Notes: generated by a model not told the origin, from the sequence alone. Counted from the first letter of the stretch, positions 6,484-15,431 are shown. The stretch is 64,000 bases of DNA from Streptomyces cucumeris (GCF_024295805.1 NZ_JANCLX010000038.1:1-64000); one strand, 5' to 3'. Program-made: numbers and translations.

Positions 6484-8727
6484 CTACTGTCCGTCGTCCT
6501 TGGCGGTGACCTCGCCAGTCTTGATGTACCGGGCGAGGTTGAGGACCTGGCCGTACTCCTCGCGTACGGCTTCGGACCACAGCACGCTCTGGGTGCCCTC
6601 GTGCTTGACCATTCCCGGCGAGACCCCGAGGCGGAAACTGCCGGGCACCGTCTTGCCGTCGGCGTCGTAGGGCAGCAGGTCCAGGGGTGAGGGTCCGGTG
6701 GCGGCGTAGACGGCACAGTCGGAGAGGATCGCCACCGGGTACTGGCCGGTGGCCGCGGCCAGCGCGAGCATCTTGCGGTGCATGTTGATCCGGGCCCGGG
6801 AGATGACGGCGGCGCGGATGTCGGGGCGCCAGGTCGGCCGGGCCAGGGCGGACCATGGCTGTCCGGGCCGCCAGCCGCCACCGCGCGGGCGCTCCCGCAG
6901 TTTGCCGATGCCGCCCTTGACGGTGGCTTTGATGGCGTCCAGGACGATGGCCATCTCCGGGTCGCGCTGCTTGTGGCCGTCCATCGCCTCCAGGAAAGCG
7001 TGCGGTGGCAGCTTCTCCCCCACGCCGAGGTCACCCATGGTGCCGACGTAGGCGTTGCGCAGCCGCTTGTACCAGCCGTCGAGGAACTTGCCCTTCTCCG
7101 GGCGCACCCAGGCTTCGAGCGGGGCCACGTCGTAGCCGAGCTCCACCGCGTACGCCACGGTCGGGGTGGCGTACCACGCCGGGCCGGTCGGCCGTTCGCC
7201 GGTGGGGGTGAAGGGGCTGGGCAGGAGTTCGGCGTCGAGGTGCTGCCACTGCTTGCCGACCAGAACGCGGGAGAGGTCGATATGGGAGAGGTCGACCAGC
7301 CACGCCCCCGGCAGCGCGGGGTCGAACTGGGGGTTGGCCACGTGGACCGGTGGTTGGGAGAGGCCGACGACCGCGCCGTTGGCGGCCGCGCCGAAGGCGA
7401 GGTTGACGTCGATACCGACCAGGAACCGCTTCATGCACTCGGCGTCGGTCAGCTCCCGCGCCCAGTCGTACGCCTCCTCGAACAGCATCTCCTCGGGCCC
7501 CCGCTGGTGGAAGCGGGGCAGATCCGCCAGCAGCGGATGCCCATCGGGTGCCTCACACGGCGCGCAGTCCATCGCCACCTCGCCCAGCGAACCGGGCCGG
7601 TGTTCCTTGTGCCGCCTGCCGCTCGCGTCCGGTTCACTCGCCCGTGTGGGCGGGTTCAGTGCGGTCATCAGCTCCAGGCCGGTCACCGCGGTGGAGCCAC
7701 GTGGTGTGATCACCCGCTGCGCGTACGCCCCCAGCAGCCGGACCAGTTCCGCGGGCGGGAGCTGGGCGGCGGCGCCCCAGGTACGGGTGTCCAGTGCGCC
7801 CCAGGACGGGAGGCACAGCTGCACGCACTGTCGCTGATTGGCCTTGGCCGGACGGTAGATCCGCGCCCATGGCCCGAACCCACGCCTGGTCAGCTTCCAT
7901 TCGGCCCTCTCGAGCTGCCCCAGAACTTTGTGGCCCTCCGGGAGCCGTCCGGCCAGCCGCTCCGATTCCGACAACGTGACCGGCAGCCCGTACCGCTCAC
8001 ACGCCGCCTCCGTGAACACCAGCAGCGGGTCGGCGTCCTTGCCGCAGCCGTGCAGCTTCACCGCACCGAGCCGCGCCTCCGTCAGCGTCCACTCCACCAG
8101 GGCCGGGAGGGACTTGGCGGGCACGTCCAGGAGAAGTCCGCCTACGCAGTACGCCACGACGTGTCCGTCCTGGCAGTCGACCACCGCCAGGGGCCCGTTC
8201 TCGAAACGGGGGTCGAGGGTGGCCGAGGCCGCGGTGGTGGACTTCCGCGCGGTGGCGGGCCGTGCGGCCGCGCGCCGCGTGGTCGATGTCTGCCGGGTGA
8301 CCGTCGTAGGACGAGAGGGCGCCTGACGCGGCGGATTGGCATGGGGAGGAGCGGTCGCGGCCTCGACATCGTCGCTTGGAGACGGATGGGCCGAGCGGGC
8401 CGGTTCCGTGCTCTGCGGAGCGACGGTCGTCCTCTCGGGCGCCGACGGCTGCGCCGCGGTGGCCCTCGAGGCGTCGACGGGGTAGAGCTCGGCGAGCTTG
8501 TTCAGGAGGCGTGCGTAGGCCTCGCGCTCCGGCGGGCGCGGTTCGGTCTTCCCCGCCTCCCAGACACTCACCGTGGCCCGCCGCACCTTCAGCGCACCGG
8601 CGACCTGGTCCAGCGTCAGTCCATGCGCCTGACGCAGACGCTTCCGCTCGCTCGGCGAGGGCAAGGGAGAGGCGGAGGCGACCAGCGCGTCGACCGCCTC
8701 GAACAACCCGGTCTCGATCTCGGACAT
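6484..8727 (-). CDS. tap: Telomere-associated protein Tap
   Basis: A 747-residue protein that in Streptomyces binds the telomeric 3' overhang and recruits Tpg. An XRE-type HTH occupies residues ~25-75 (RLRQAHGLTLDQVAGALKVR, then RATVSVWEAGKTEP). A disordered Pro/Thr/Ala linker runs ~95-185. The large C-terminal part includes motifs such as VDCQDGHVVAYCVGGLLLDVP and PGSLGEVAMDCAPCE. Start at ATG 8727 is set by a strong GGAGGTG ribosome site 6 bases upstream. It is followed by tpg with a 27-base gap, forming the conserved tap-tpg operon. The pair says the replicon is linear, or derives from one. Confidence 0.92.
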   Translation of the reverse strand: MSEIETGLFEAVDALVASASPLPSPSERKRLRQAHGLTLDQVAGALKVRRATVSVWEAGKTEPRPPEREAYARLLNKLAELYPVDASRATAAQPSAPERTTVAPQSTEPARSAHPSPSDDVEAATAPPHANPPRQAPSRPTTVTRQTSTTRRAAARPATARKSTTAASATLDPRFENGPLAVVDCQDGHVVAYCVGGLLLDVPAKSLPALVEWTLTEARLGAVKLHGCGKDADPLLVFTEAACERYGLPVTLSESERLAGRLPEGHKVLGQLERAEWKLTRRGFGPWARIYRPAKANQRQCVQLCLPSWGALDTRTWGAAAQLPPAELVRLLGAYAQRVITPRGSTAVTGLELMTALNPPTRASEPDASGRRHKEHRPGSLGEVAMDCAPCEAPDGHPLLADLPRFHQRGPEEMLFEEAYDWARELTDAECMKRFLVGIDVNLAFGAAANGAVVGLSQPPVHVANPQFDPALPGAWLVDLSHIDLSRVLVGKQWQHLDAELLPSPFTPTGERPTGPAWYATPTVAYAVELGYDVAPLEAWVRPEKGKFLDGWYKRLRNAYVGTMGDLGVGEKLPPHAFLEAMDGHKQRDPEMAIVLDAIKATVKGGIGKLRERPRGGGWRPGQPWSALARPTWRPDIRAAVISRARINMHRKMLALAAATGQYPVAILSDCAVYAATGPSPLDLLPYDADGKTVPGSFRLGVSPGMVKHEGTQSVLWSEAVREEYGQVLNLARYIKTGEVTAKDDGQ

Positions 8728-8933
8728 CGAAACACCTCCCGCGCCGACCCTATCCCAGGAACCGCACACACCGCGATCACCTTCCGTACTGATGGCGAAC
8801 ATGTCGCGTACGTGCGGGGAGCCGGTGCACGCGTACGGCGACCCCGTGAATCTGGTTCGTGCGTCGGCTCGCGTTAACGACGAGCGGTGGAAAAGCGGTG
8901 GACAAGGATCGCGCGGGCGGCAGACTGGCCCGT

Positions 8934-9830
8934 GTGAAACGACTGCCGGTGGATGTGGAGAGCGTCACCACGCGGTTGGTACATCGCTTCGGTCCCCAGG
9001 TTGCCCAATGGTGCGCCAGGACGCCGGATCTCATCGCGCGGCTGACGTCCCAGTGGGGACTTTCGCTCGGTGAGTCCCTCCCGGACGGTGCTTCGTCGGT
9101 CGCGTTGCGGTGCCGTTGGCCCGATGGCATGCCTGCGGTGCTGAAGATCAGTCCGGAGCGGGCCCTTCTGGCCGAACAGGTCGCAATGCTGGGGTGGTTC
9201 GCCACCTCGGGCCGGGTGCCCACTGTGCTGGCTTTCGACGAGGAGGCGGGCGCCATGGTGTCGGAGGAGATCGTGCCCGGAACGCCGGCGGAGGACATGC
9301 CTGCTGCTGCGCTTACGGGACAGTGGTCGGATCTGCTCGCCGCCTTGCACGGGGTCGCTCCGCCTCCGCTGCTGACACGTGTACTGCGCGGGCGGTGCGA
9401 GGAGGCCTTCGCCCGGGTCGGCAGGCGGCTGTCCGAGCCTGCGGTCAGTGCACGGATGGACGTCACCGCGTGGGACAGGGCCATCCAGCGGTGCGAGCGG
9501 CTGCTGGACACGGAATCGACCACCGTGCTGCTCCACGGTGACCTGCACCTGGGCAACGTGCTCGACGGCGGTGCGGATCGCGGTCTCATGGCCATCGACC
9601 CGAAAGCCTGTGTCGGTGATCCGTGCTTCGACGCTGTGGACTACGTCGTAGCGGGCGCCGGGCTGGAGGGCATCGATACCCGTTGCGCGCGCGTGGCGGC
9701 GGCGTGCGGGCTCGATGGCGACCGGCTCCACGCCTGGAGCCAGGTGATCGCGCCGTTCGCGGCCATCGCCCACCTCAGTAGCGGTGGTGAGAAACCGGTG
9801 ATCGATGAACTGCTCGCGTTGACCCGGTGA
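8934..9830 (+). CDS. Aminoglycoside phosphotransferase / streptomycin 6-kinase-like protein
   Basis: About 298 residues with the APH(6)/hydroxyurea-kinase fold. An ATP-binding lysine lies in MPAVLKISPERALLAEQ. The catalytic loop is VLLHGDLHLGNVL (Asp in the Brenner-like HGDLHxxN), with the metal-binding Asp in MAIDPKACVGDPCFDAVDY. Members phosphorylate streptomycin or related cyclic alcohols and confer resistance or aid biosynthesis. No aminoglycoside genes are nearby, so the substrate is open. The start is uncertain: GTG 8934 fits family alignment, and GTG 8898 is an alternative with a possible GGTGGA site. It is a single gene ending at a strong bidirectional hairpin. Confidence 0.8.
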   Translation: MKRLPVDVESVTTRLVHRFGPQVAQWCARTPDLIARLTSQWGLSLGESLPDGASSVALRCRWPDGMPAVLKISPERALLAEQVAMLGWFATSGRVPTVLAFDEEAGAMVSEEIVPGTPAEDMPAAALTGQWSDLLAALHGVAPPPLLTRVLRGRCEEAFARVGRRLSEPAVSARMDVTAWDRAIQRCERLLDTESTTVLLHGDLHLGNVLDGGADRGLMAIDPKACVGDPCFDAVDYVVAGAGLEGIDTRCARVAAACGLDGDRLHAWSQVIAPFAAIAHLSSGGEKPVIDELLALTR

Positions 9831-9888
9831 CCACACCCGGTATTCCCGATCGCCTCTCGCCCCGCGGCCAACAGCAGTCGACGCGCCT

Positions 9889-9932
9889 CCCGCCGCCTCC
9901 GGCGCCGCGGATGCGGTGCCGGAGGCGGCGGG
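9889..9932. terminator. Large bidirectional hairpin terminator
   Basis: CCCGCCGCCTCCGGC (9889-9903) pairs perfectly with 9918-9932. The inner bases CCGC/GCGG extend the stem almost to a GGAT tip, so the hairpin has about 19 pairs. It lies between convergent genes, the kinase on plus and the I36 protein on minus, and can serve both. Confidence 0.85.
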
Positions 9933-10017
9933 ACGGGAGTGGGCGGCGGCGACGGAACAGCCCGGCCAGACCGAGGGCCCATGGTCACAGGGCATCGGCG
10001 CCACCGGGGCCGCCCCG

Positions 10018-10386
10018 CTACTGCGGCCGGAAGGAGCGGATCTGGTACGTGCCCGCCAGGTTCCCGCCCGTGCCGGCCGCGGTGGAACCGATGCGGTCCT
10101 GATAGGACACGCCCTTGTAGTACTGCTTGCGGTGCCCCGTGCTGTTGGCCACGGACAGGACGTTGTGACCAGCCCGGATGAAGCCGCAGCCGACCGTGTC
10201 CGGACGGCTGTCGGTTGCCCAGACGCAGCGTTCCCCGGCGTAGTCGGCGCCGCTGAAGATGCAGAAATACCCCGTAGGGCAATTGGGGGCGGCCGGCGCG
10301 GGCGCCGCAGCGGCCGGGAGCGCCAGGCCGATTGCCGCCAGGCCCGAGACGGAGACCATGGCCAGGGTGGTCAGGGAGCGACGCAT
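10018..10386 (-). CDS. Secreted peptidase-inhibitor family I36 protein
   Basis: A 122-residue exported protein. The signal peptide is MRRSLTTLAMVSVSGLAAIG, ending in ALPAAAA. The mature domain NCPTGYFCIFSGADYAGERC has paired cysteines and continues VGCGFIRAGHNVLSVANST, the small beta/gamma-crystallin-like fold of the I36 inhibitor family (SMPI). Members inhibit metalloproteases or are uncharacterised secreted proteins. The ATG at 10386 has a GGGAG ribosome site 5 bases upstream and starts the signal peptide correctly. It is monocistronic, followed by the shared hairpin. The inhibitory target cannot be told from sequence. Confidence 0.8.
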   Translation of the reverse strand: MRRSLTTLAMVSVSGLAAIGLALPAAAAPAPAAPNCPTGYFCIFSGADYAGERCVWATDSRPDTVGCGFIRAGHNVLSVANSTGHRKQYYKGVSYQDRIGSTAAGTGGNLAGTYQIRSFRPQ

Positions 10387-10555
10387 ACCGGCTCCCTCCC
10401 CGTCGTCTTCCAAGTACCCACGTCTGTGATTCCCTTCGGTCGGGAACGGAAGGCGCGGGCCACAGCACCGTGCCTTCCGTCCTCTCGGTCCCCCGTGTGT
10501 TCGCCCTCACATCGTGGCGCGCTCGGTCGGCGGCGAGTTGGTGATGCGTGCGCAG

Positions 10556-11560
10556 TTATTTGTCACTGGACGCGGTCCACCGGCCGTCCGGCGGAGTGGG
10601 CAGCGCGGCCCTCCGGAGCTCGCTGGGCGTCATGCCGTACGCGGCTCGGAAGGCGCGGCTGAAGTCCGGGAGACGCAGAAACCCCCACCGGGCGGCGATG
10701 GCGGTGATCGAGCGCCGCCGCAGACGGAGGTCGGTGAGGTCGGCATGGCAGCGTTCCAGGCGGCGTCGGCGTATCGAGGCCGCCACGGTCTCGCCCTGTT
10801 GCCGGAAGAGCGTGTGCAGGGAGCGCACGGAGATGTGATGGTGCGCCGCGACATCCGGCGGACTCAGGTCCGGATCACCGAGGTTGTGATCGATGAAGGC
10901 GTTGACGCGGGCCAGCATGGCCTGCTGGCGGGTCTCGGCCGGAAGGTCGTCGTAGGCTCCGAGGTACTGGGCCAGGCAGGCGCCCGACAGATCACGCGCC
11001 ATCACCCCTAATCGGCTCAGATCACGCGGTTCGCAGTCCGGGCCGTAGGCGTCCAGTGTGGTCAGGAACCGGGAGAGAATCGCTCCCATGCCGGTGCTCG
11101 TCGACAACGGCTGGGCGAGGAGGCCGTGGACCTTGTCCGAGGGAAGTGGCAGCTCCTCGCGCGGCAACTGCACGATGACCACCTGGGTATGGAGGCCGTG
11201 GTCGGGCACCGCGCCCTCGAACGGGTACGAGAGGTCGAAGAGCACCATGTCGCCGATCACCAGCCCGGAATCCTGACGCCGTTGGCTGATCCACAGAGGG
11301 GTGCCGGAGACGAAGGTCAGCTGGTAGGTGTCCGGGTCGGCCCGCCGGATGTCCGCCCAGGTGCGCCTCAGATACGCGGGCGGGCTGTTGAACGCGGCCA
11401 CCCGTACCGGGCCGAGGTCCAGCACCGACGCCCGCGCGGGGAAGCCCACGTCGTTCGCACTGGTGAGGGTGAGCGGTGCCAGCTCACGGGAGACCAGCTC
11501 ACCCCAGAAGGGCAACTGCTCCTTCGCGGGCAGATCCTCGTTCGACACTTCCAACCACAT
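10556..11560 (-). CDS. AraC-family transcriptional regulator
   Basis: A 334-residue regulator. The N-terminal ~200 residues form the AraC-binding-like domain (MWLEVSNEDLPAKEQLPFWG, and DTYQLTFVSGTPLWISQ). The C-terminal ~100 residues hold two helix-turn-helix units (LSPPDVAAHHHISVRSLHTL, and SITAIAARWGFLRLPDFSRA). It ends FRAAYGMTPSELRR, the classic AraC signature. The family usually activates a neighbouring gene, but both neighbours are unrelated single genes, so the target is unclear. The start at ATG 11560 was chosen because the preceding in-frame codons lack coding character and a G-rich site (GGGGGTG) precedes it. Confidence 0.88.
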   Translation of the reverse strand: MWLEVSNEDLPAKEQLPFWGELVSRELAPLTLTSANDVGFPARASVLDLGPVRVAAFNSPPAYLRRTWADIRRADPDTYQLTFVSGTPLWISQRRQDSGLVIGDMVLFDLSYPFEGAVPDHGLHTQVVIVQLPREELPLPSDKVHGLLAQPLSTSTGMGAILSRFLTTLDAYGPDCEPRDLSRLGVMARDLSGACLAQYLGAYDDLPAETRQQAMLARVNAFIDHNLGDPDLSPPDVAAHHHISVRSLHTLFRQQGETVAASIRRRRLERCHADLTDLRLRRRSITAIAARWGFLRLPDFSRAFRAAYGMTPSELRRAALPTPPDGRWTASSDK

Positions 11561-11714
11561 GGCACACCCCCGGAATCGCGGTACCGACGACCGTGTACGG
11601 ACTCCTTCCATGCCCGGCCGGGGACGTCGACAAGCGGTGGCCATCAGCGCTCACGAGCAGAACTCGAGGTTCAGCGACGGCATACGGCCTCAACACGACG
11701 GGCGGCGCCGGCAG

Positions 11715-12098
11715 TCAGACGCCGCGGAGGGTGATCACCTCGTCGAAGAGGCTCCAGCCGTCGAGCTCCTCGACCACGGGGTCGTCGGCGCACCAACCCT
11801 GGTGCACGGCCAGGTCGAGGAAGGCCCTGACGGTACCCGGTTCGTGCAGGTTCAGGGTTCTCCCGAGGTCCGTGCCGACGGCTCCCGACGGCATGAACCC
11901 GTCCGGGACGAGTCGGTCGGGGCCGCCACGGAAGACTATGTGAAGGCGCCCTCGCGCTTGGAACGCACGGATGATGAGGGTTTCGCGACAGCCTTCGTAG
12001 CGGCCGTCGCCCAGCGCGCTGTGGGTGTGGCTCAGCGACCAGAGGAACGTCTCCTCTCCGACCACCAGGCGCCGTGCCTTCTTCTCGCTGCGAGCCAT
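11715..12098 (-). CDS. Conserved hypothetical protein (~127 residues)
   Basis: A soluble protein that starts MARSEKKARRLVVGEETFLW and continues with alternating strands such as ETLIIRAFQARGRLHIVFR. Its C-terminal half, LNLHEPGTVRAFLDLAVHQG followed by WSLFDEVITLRG, is rich in Trp and acidic residues. I recall similar short Streptomyces proteins of unknown function with a KxxRRxxVGxExFLW start, but no characterised member. Codon use is normal for a real gene. It lies between the AraC gene and a pair of membrane-protein genes with no tight coupling. No function is proposed. Confidence 0.65.
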   Translation of the reverse strand: MARSEKKARRLVVGEETFLWSLSHTHSALGDGRYEGCRETLIIRAFQARGRLHIVFRGGPDRLVPDGFMPSGAVGTDLGRTLNLHEPGTVRAFLDLAVHQGWCADDPVVEELDGWSLFDEVITLRGV

Positions 12099-12195
12099 GC
12101 GTCCGATGCTAACGACAGCGATGGCACCACCACCCTGCGCCCGGCGGCACCATCGGCTCCGGGCGCAGCGGCCCACCGGCCCGTGGGCCGCGGTG

Positions 12196-12471
12196 TCAGC
12201 CGCCGAAGATCGACCACGATGTCGTACCGTGCACGGCCATCAGGACGGCGAGGATGACCAGATCGGCGATGCCCAGTCCGAGGCCGAGCAGCGCGCGGAA
12301 GCGGCGTGGAGTGTCCCGCCGAAGGGCCATGATGGCCAGGGTGATCGCGATGGGTCCGAGGACCAGGTTGAGGACGAGCAGTCCGATGAGTCCGAGGACG
12401 AAGGAGGCCACCGCCATGCCTTCGGTGTCCCGCCGACCGGTACGGCGTGCGGGCTGCGCGGTGAGATGCAT
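12196..12471 (-). CDS. DUF4190-like two-helix membrane protein
   Basis: A 91-residue protein with an Arg-rich cytoplasmic start and the segment GMAVASFVLGLIGLLVLNLV, then PIAITLAIMALRRDTPRRFR. A second hydrophobic hairpin, ALLGLGLGIADLVILAVLMA, follows. The pattern (A/G)xASLVLGxxGxLxxxxxxxxxPIxxxLGxxAL is that of the DUF4190 family, often found in Streptomyces membrane proteins. Its ATG lies 2 bases after the TGA of the next upstream small membrane gene (TGACGATG), so the two are co-translated. Ribosome site GAAGG. The role is unknown, presumably envelope-related. Confidence 0.7.
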   Translation of the reverse strand: MHLTAQPARRTGRRDTEGMAVASFVLGLIGLLVLNLVLGPIAITLAIMALRRDTPRRFRALLGLGLGIADLVILAVLMAVHGTTSWSIFGG

Positions 12472-12473
12472 CG

Positions 12474-12638
12474 TCAGACCTTCCTCGCGCGGTATCGGCG
12501 TCGTCGTTCGCGTCCCGCGAAGACGACGAGCCAGAGGGCGATCAGCGAGCCGATCACCACGGTGACCGGCCACGGGATGTAGGCGGCCGTCCCCAGGACG
12601 ATCGCCAGCAGGAGCAGGCTCACGATCAGGAAGAGCAC
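12474..12638 (-). CDS. Small two-helix membrane protein
   Basis: 54 residues. It has two hydrophobic helices (LFLIVSLLLLAIVLGTAAYI, and TVVIGSLIALWLVVFAG) and a strongly basic tail RERRRRYRARKV on the cytoplasmic side. The GTG at 12638 was chosen because GGGGAGG sits 7 bases upstream; a longer form from GTG 12683 is possible but has a poorly spaced site. The stop abuts the start of the DUF4190-like gene. No family recognised. The pair may form a complex. Confidence 0.6.
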   Translation of the reverse strand: MLFLIVSLLLLAIVLGTAAYIPWPVTVVIGSLIALWLVVFAGRERRRRYRARKV

Positions 12639-12838
12639 GGTCACCTCCCCGCGCCGTACGTACGGGCGTTGGGCGTCGGCCACTTCTCCCAGGCCTTCGG
12701 CAACCTCTTCGTCAACGGCTTCATGACATCGCGGGTAACCCGTCAGCGGGTCTTCACACGGCCTGTTCCTCCAAGAGTTACCCGCGAGTTACCCATCGGC
12801 TCGAGAACGGAGGGGGATCACCGGCCTCGTCCCGACGG

Positions 12839-13456
12839 TCAAAGACTGTTGAGGAGACCGACGAGCGGGGCGGGCACATCGTCGGGGGCGAGGGCCTCCA
12901 CGAGGACACGACCGTAGTGGATCTTGCGCCCCTTCTTCGTGCCGAAGAAACGCCGCAACCGCTGCTGATCGGTGCGGTCCCGCTGTGCGGGCTGGTGCAG
13001 GAAGGTGCGCAGGGCGCGCTGGTCGCCTTCCGCCCGGACGAGTTCCTCGACCCGTGTCACGCCCAGCGCCCGGATGAGCTCGTCCTCCAGGTCCGCCGCA
13101 CAGACGAAGAACGCGTGCTGCGCCGTACCGGCCCGCGCCATCCCGCGGGCGTAGTAGCCACGTTCCCCCTCGTCGCAGAGTCCGGTGAGGCGGAGACCCA
13201 GACCGGGTGGCCCGAGCAGCCGGGCGAAGCGCCCGATGTTCATCGCACCGCCCATCGGCAGCACGCACACTCCCTCGTCGGCCAGGTTCCGGCCGTGGAG
13301 CGCGGCCAGCGCCCTGACCGCGGCGGCGTCGCTCAGCCCCTCGAGCAGGACGGCCGTCCGGACGGAGAGCCGTCCGGCCAGCTCGCGCGCGGGCTCCTCG
13401 GGACCACCGGCCGCCCATGCGGTGACCGCCTCCCGGAACGACTCCATGTCAGCCAT
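12839..13456 (-). CDS. Stand-alone TOPRIM-domain protein (OLD-like)
   Basis: A 205-residue protein. Its centre is a TOPRIM fold: the first-strand glutamate in TAVLLEGLSDAAAVRALAAL and the acidic motif in LRLTGLCDEGERGYYARGMA. TOPRIM domains of this OLD-type cleave or transfer phosphodiester bonds with Mg ions. OLD nucleases normally carry an N-terminal ABC ATPase, which is absent here. The C-terminal half (TRVEELVRAEGDQRALRTFL, then FFGTKKGRKIHYGRVLVEAL) is the helical region common to the Streptomyces stand-alone version. Start ATG 13456; an ATG at 13447 is possible. Its role, for instance DNA repair or phage defence, is not known. Confidence 0.75.
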   Translation of the reverse strand: MADMESFREAVTAWAAGGPEEPARELAGRLSVRTAVLLEGLSDAAAVRALAALHGRNLADEGVCVLPMGGAMNIGRFARLLGPPGLGLRLTGLCDEGERGYYARGMARAGTAQHAFFVCAADLEDELIRALGVTRVEELVRAEGDQRALRTFLHQPAQRDRTDQQRLRRFFGTKKGRKIHYGRVLVEALAPDDVPAPLVGLLNSL

Positions 13457-13551
13457 CAGACGAGTCTCCGCCCTTTCCGGCCCGGCGCGGTAGGGGTTTT
13501 CCGTGGGGTGCCGATCGGCGGTGCGCGGTTCCCGTCGCGCATGGGGTGTCC

Positions 13552-13926
13552 TCAGGCGCCCGGGAGGAACAGACAGAACGGGTGGCCGTGCGGGTCACGA
13601 AGAACGCGTACGCCCTCCTGGGGCTGGTGTGCTTCCAGCGTCGCCCCCAGGGCACAGGCCCGCTCGGTCTCCGCCTCCAGGTCGTCGACCTGGACGTCCA
13701 GGTGCGCCTGCATCTGCTGGGTACCGGGGCGTTGCGGCCACACCGGGGGCGTGTGACCGGCCTCCAGCTGGAAACTGAGGCTGGGGCGTTCCCGTTCCGG
13801 GGCCCGCAGGCGGACCCACTCCGGTTCACGGACGATCTCCTCCCAGCCCAGCAGGGCCCGGTAGAAGTCGGCCAGCGCGGGCGGATCGGGAGTACCGAGA
13901 ACGAAGGCACCGAGCGTCGTCGTCAT
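13552..13926 (-). CDS. VOC-family protein (glyoxalase-like)
   Basis: A 124-residue protein. The first half is TTTLGAFVLGTPDPPALADF, then YRALLGW. The second half has HLDVQVDDLEAETERACALG and ends VRVLRDPHGHPFCLFLPG. It has the HLDVxVDDL and DPxGHPFCL signatures of the actinobacterial VOC group often annotated as glyoxalase. A conserved His is present in the HLDV strand. ATG 13926 follows GGGTGGGG. It is monocistronic. The substrate is unknown. Confidence 0.8.
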   Translation of the reverse strand: MTTTLGAFVLGTPDPPALADFYRALLGWEEIVREPEWVRLRAPERERPSLSFQLEAGHTPPVWPQRPGTQQMQAHLDVQVDDLEAETERACALGATLEAHQPQEGVRVLRDPHGHPFCLFLPGA

Positions 13927-14014
13927 GCCCCCACCCTTGCCCACGACACCCGCCCTCACGCGTCGGCACACGCCCGGGCGGACCCGTGGCTCGTACCACC
14001 GCCCCGCGGGCCGG

Positions 14015-14434
14015 TCAGGCGTTGGGCCCCGCGGCGCTGATATCGCCCAGGGCGGAGCCGGGGTCGCGTTCCACCGCGAGATCGCCGAGCGCCACGATGC
14101 CCACGGCCTCGCCGTTCTCCACGACCGGCAGACGGCGAACGGCCTTGGAACGCATCAGTTGCACCGCCCTCTCGATGTCGTCGTCCGGGGCGACGGACAC
14201 CAGCTCGCTGCTGCATGCCTCGCCCACGGTCCGCCCCGAGACATCGCCGCCGTCGGCCAGGATGCGCACCGTCAGGTCCCGGTCGGTGACCAGACCACGC
14301 AGCCGACCGTCCTCAACCACCAGCACCGCGCCGATGCCCTCGTCCCGCATGGCCGTGGCAACCTGCTGAACCGGTGTGTCCGGCCCCACGGCGGTGGGGT
14401 GTGCGGTCATGACCTCACGAACCTGCTGTGTCAC
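14015..14434 (-). CDS. Two-CBS-domain protein
   Basis: A 139-residue protein made of two CBS motifs (residues ~1-60 and ~70-130). The first contains TAVGPDTPVQQVATAMRDEG, and DGRLRGLVTDRDLTVR. The second contains LVSVAPDDDIERAVQLMRSK, and ENGEAVGIVALGDLAVE. The pair folds into a Bateman module that binds adenine nucleotides and usually gates a partner enzyme or channel. No fused effector domain exists. GTG 14434 has GGAGGA 9 bases upstream. In Streptomyces such proteins are often stress- or dormancy-linked; that is family knowledge only. Confidence 0.85.
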   Translation of the reverse strand: MTQQVREVMTAHPTAVGPDTPVQQVATAMRDEGIGAVLVVEDGRLRGLVTDRDLTVRILADGGDVSGRTVGEACSSELVSVAPDDDIERAVQLMRSKAVRRLPVVENGEAVGIVALGDLAVERDPGSALGDISAAGPNA

Positions 14435-14640
14435 GTATCTGTCCTCCTCGTCACCATCTGCATCGTTCGGGCCGACCGGGCCCGTCAGGCTCCGGCACGC
14501 CCTTCACCAGCGCATTCCACCGGTTCGTCATCCCTACGCCCCCCATCTGTCTCTTCACCCGCGCAGCGCCCCTCGACGGTCGCCCCCTCGAACCCGGGGC
14601 CACATGATCACCTTCCCGAAGGGCACGCGATGATGGGGCC

Positions 14641-15030
14641 ATGCGGACTCAGCCAGTACTCGTCTTCGACGGAGATTGCGGTTTCTGCACCAGCTCGGTG
14701 CACTTCGCCGAAGGACGTCTCCGACCGCGCTGCGACTTCGTCCCGTGGCAGCGCGCGGACCTGCAAGCCCTCGGCATCACCCAGGAGCGGGCCGAGTACG
14801 AGGTGCTGTGGGTGACACCCACGGGGACGGTGTACGGAGGGGCCCGGGCCGTCGCGAAGATCCTGTTGAGCGCGGGCCGAGGATGGCCGGTCCTGGGTGC
14901 GTCGCTCATGCTGCCGCCCGCGCGGTGGGTGGCTCAGGGGGCCTACCGGCTGATCGCGGCCAACCGCCACCGGATGCCCGGGGGAACCGCGGCGTGCGCG
15001 CTGCCGGACCGCCGGGCCCAGGGGGCGTAG
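14641..15030 (+). CDS. DCC-family thiol-disulphide oxidoreductase-like protein (DUF393)
   Basis: A 129-residue protein opening VLVFDGDCGFCTSSVHFAEG, which holds the D-x-x-C-G-F-C redox-like signature that names the DCC family. It continues with VTPTGTVYGGARAVAKILLS and a hydrophobic segment WPVLGASLMLPPARWVAQGA. The family is predicted to be thioredoxin-like and often neighbours HTTM-type membrane proteins, though none is adjacent here. Start ATG 14641 follows a purine-rich GATGGGG. It is a single gene. Confidence 0.8.
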   Translation: MRTQPVLVFDGDCGFCTSSVHFAEGRLRPRCDFVPWQRADLQALGITQERAEYEVLWVTPTGTVYGGARAVAKILLSAGRGWPVLGASLMLPPARWVAQGAYRLIAANRHRMPGGTAACALPDRRAQGA

Positions 15031-15431
15031 GGGTCTCCCGTAGCGGATCTCGCATCCCCGGGCAGTCGGGTCAGCCGTGCACCGGCCCCGCGGGGCTCAG
15101 CGCACGCTCCACGCGCTCACCGCGGACAGCGGCACCCGGAAGAACTCCCCCCGTGCGGCAGGGAGGCTGCCGGCCGAGCCGCCGGGCGTGGCGGGCCGTT
15201 GCTCTGGTTGGGCCTTTCCCGGAATACGCCACCTGGCAGTACGGCCATGGACGCCTCCGGACCGCTGCCGGAGGCGGTGGCGACACCTCCTGGCGGCCCG
15301 CGATGCGGCCCGGTGGCGGACCGCCGCAGCCTCCGGGGAGGGCCATGGACCCGGACCGCTTGCGGGTGAACGGAGGAACCGCGCGCTCGTGGCTGTGCCC
15401 TGCGGGAGAGCGGGTCACGTAGCTTCGGTTT
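15031..15431. other. Intergenic stretch upstream of parA, with hairpin 15252-15276
   Basis: No supported gene. It contains the 9-bp inverted repeat CGCCTCCGG (15252-15260) / CCGGAGGCG (15268-15276), and a further CCTCCGG copy near 15330. Because the next gene is a ParA-like ATPase, the repeats could be a partition site or an operator; equally they may be an ordinary terminator for the DCC gene. GGGAG motifs occur before the parA start at poor spacing. Confidence 0.35.

Noticed and set aside
6778..8877. Plus-strand open frame of ~700 codons opposite tap
   Set aside because: Antisense shadow of tap: low-complexity, no domain, no ribosome site. Tap is unmistakable on the other strand.
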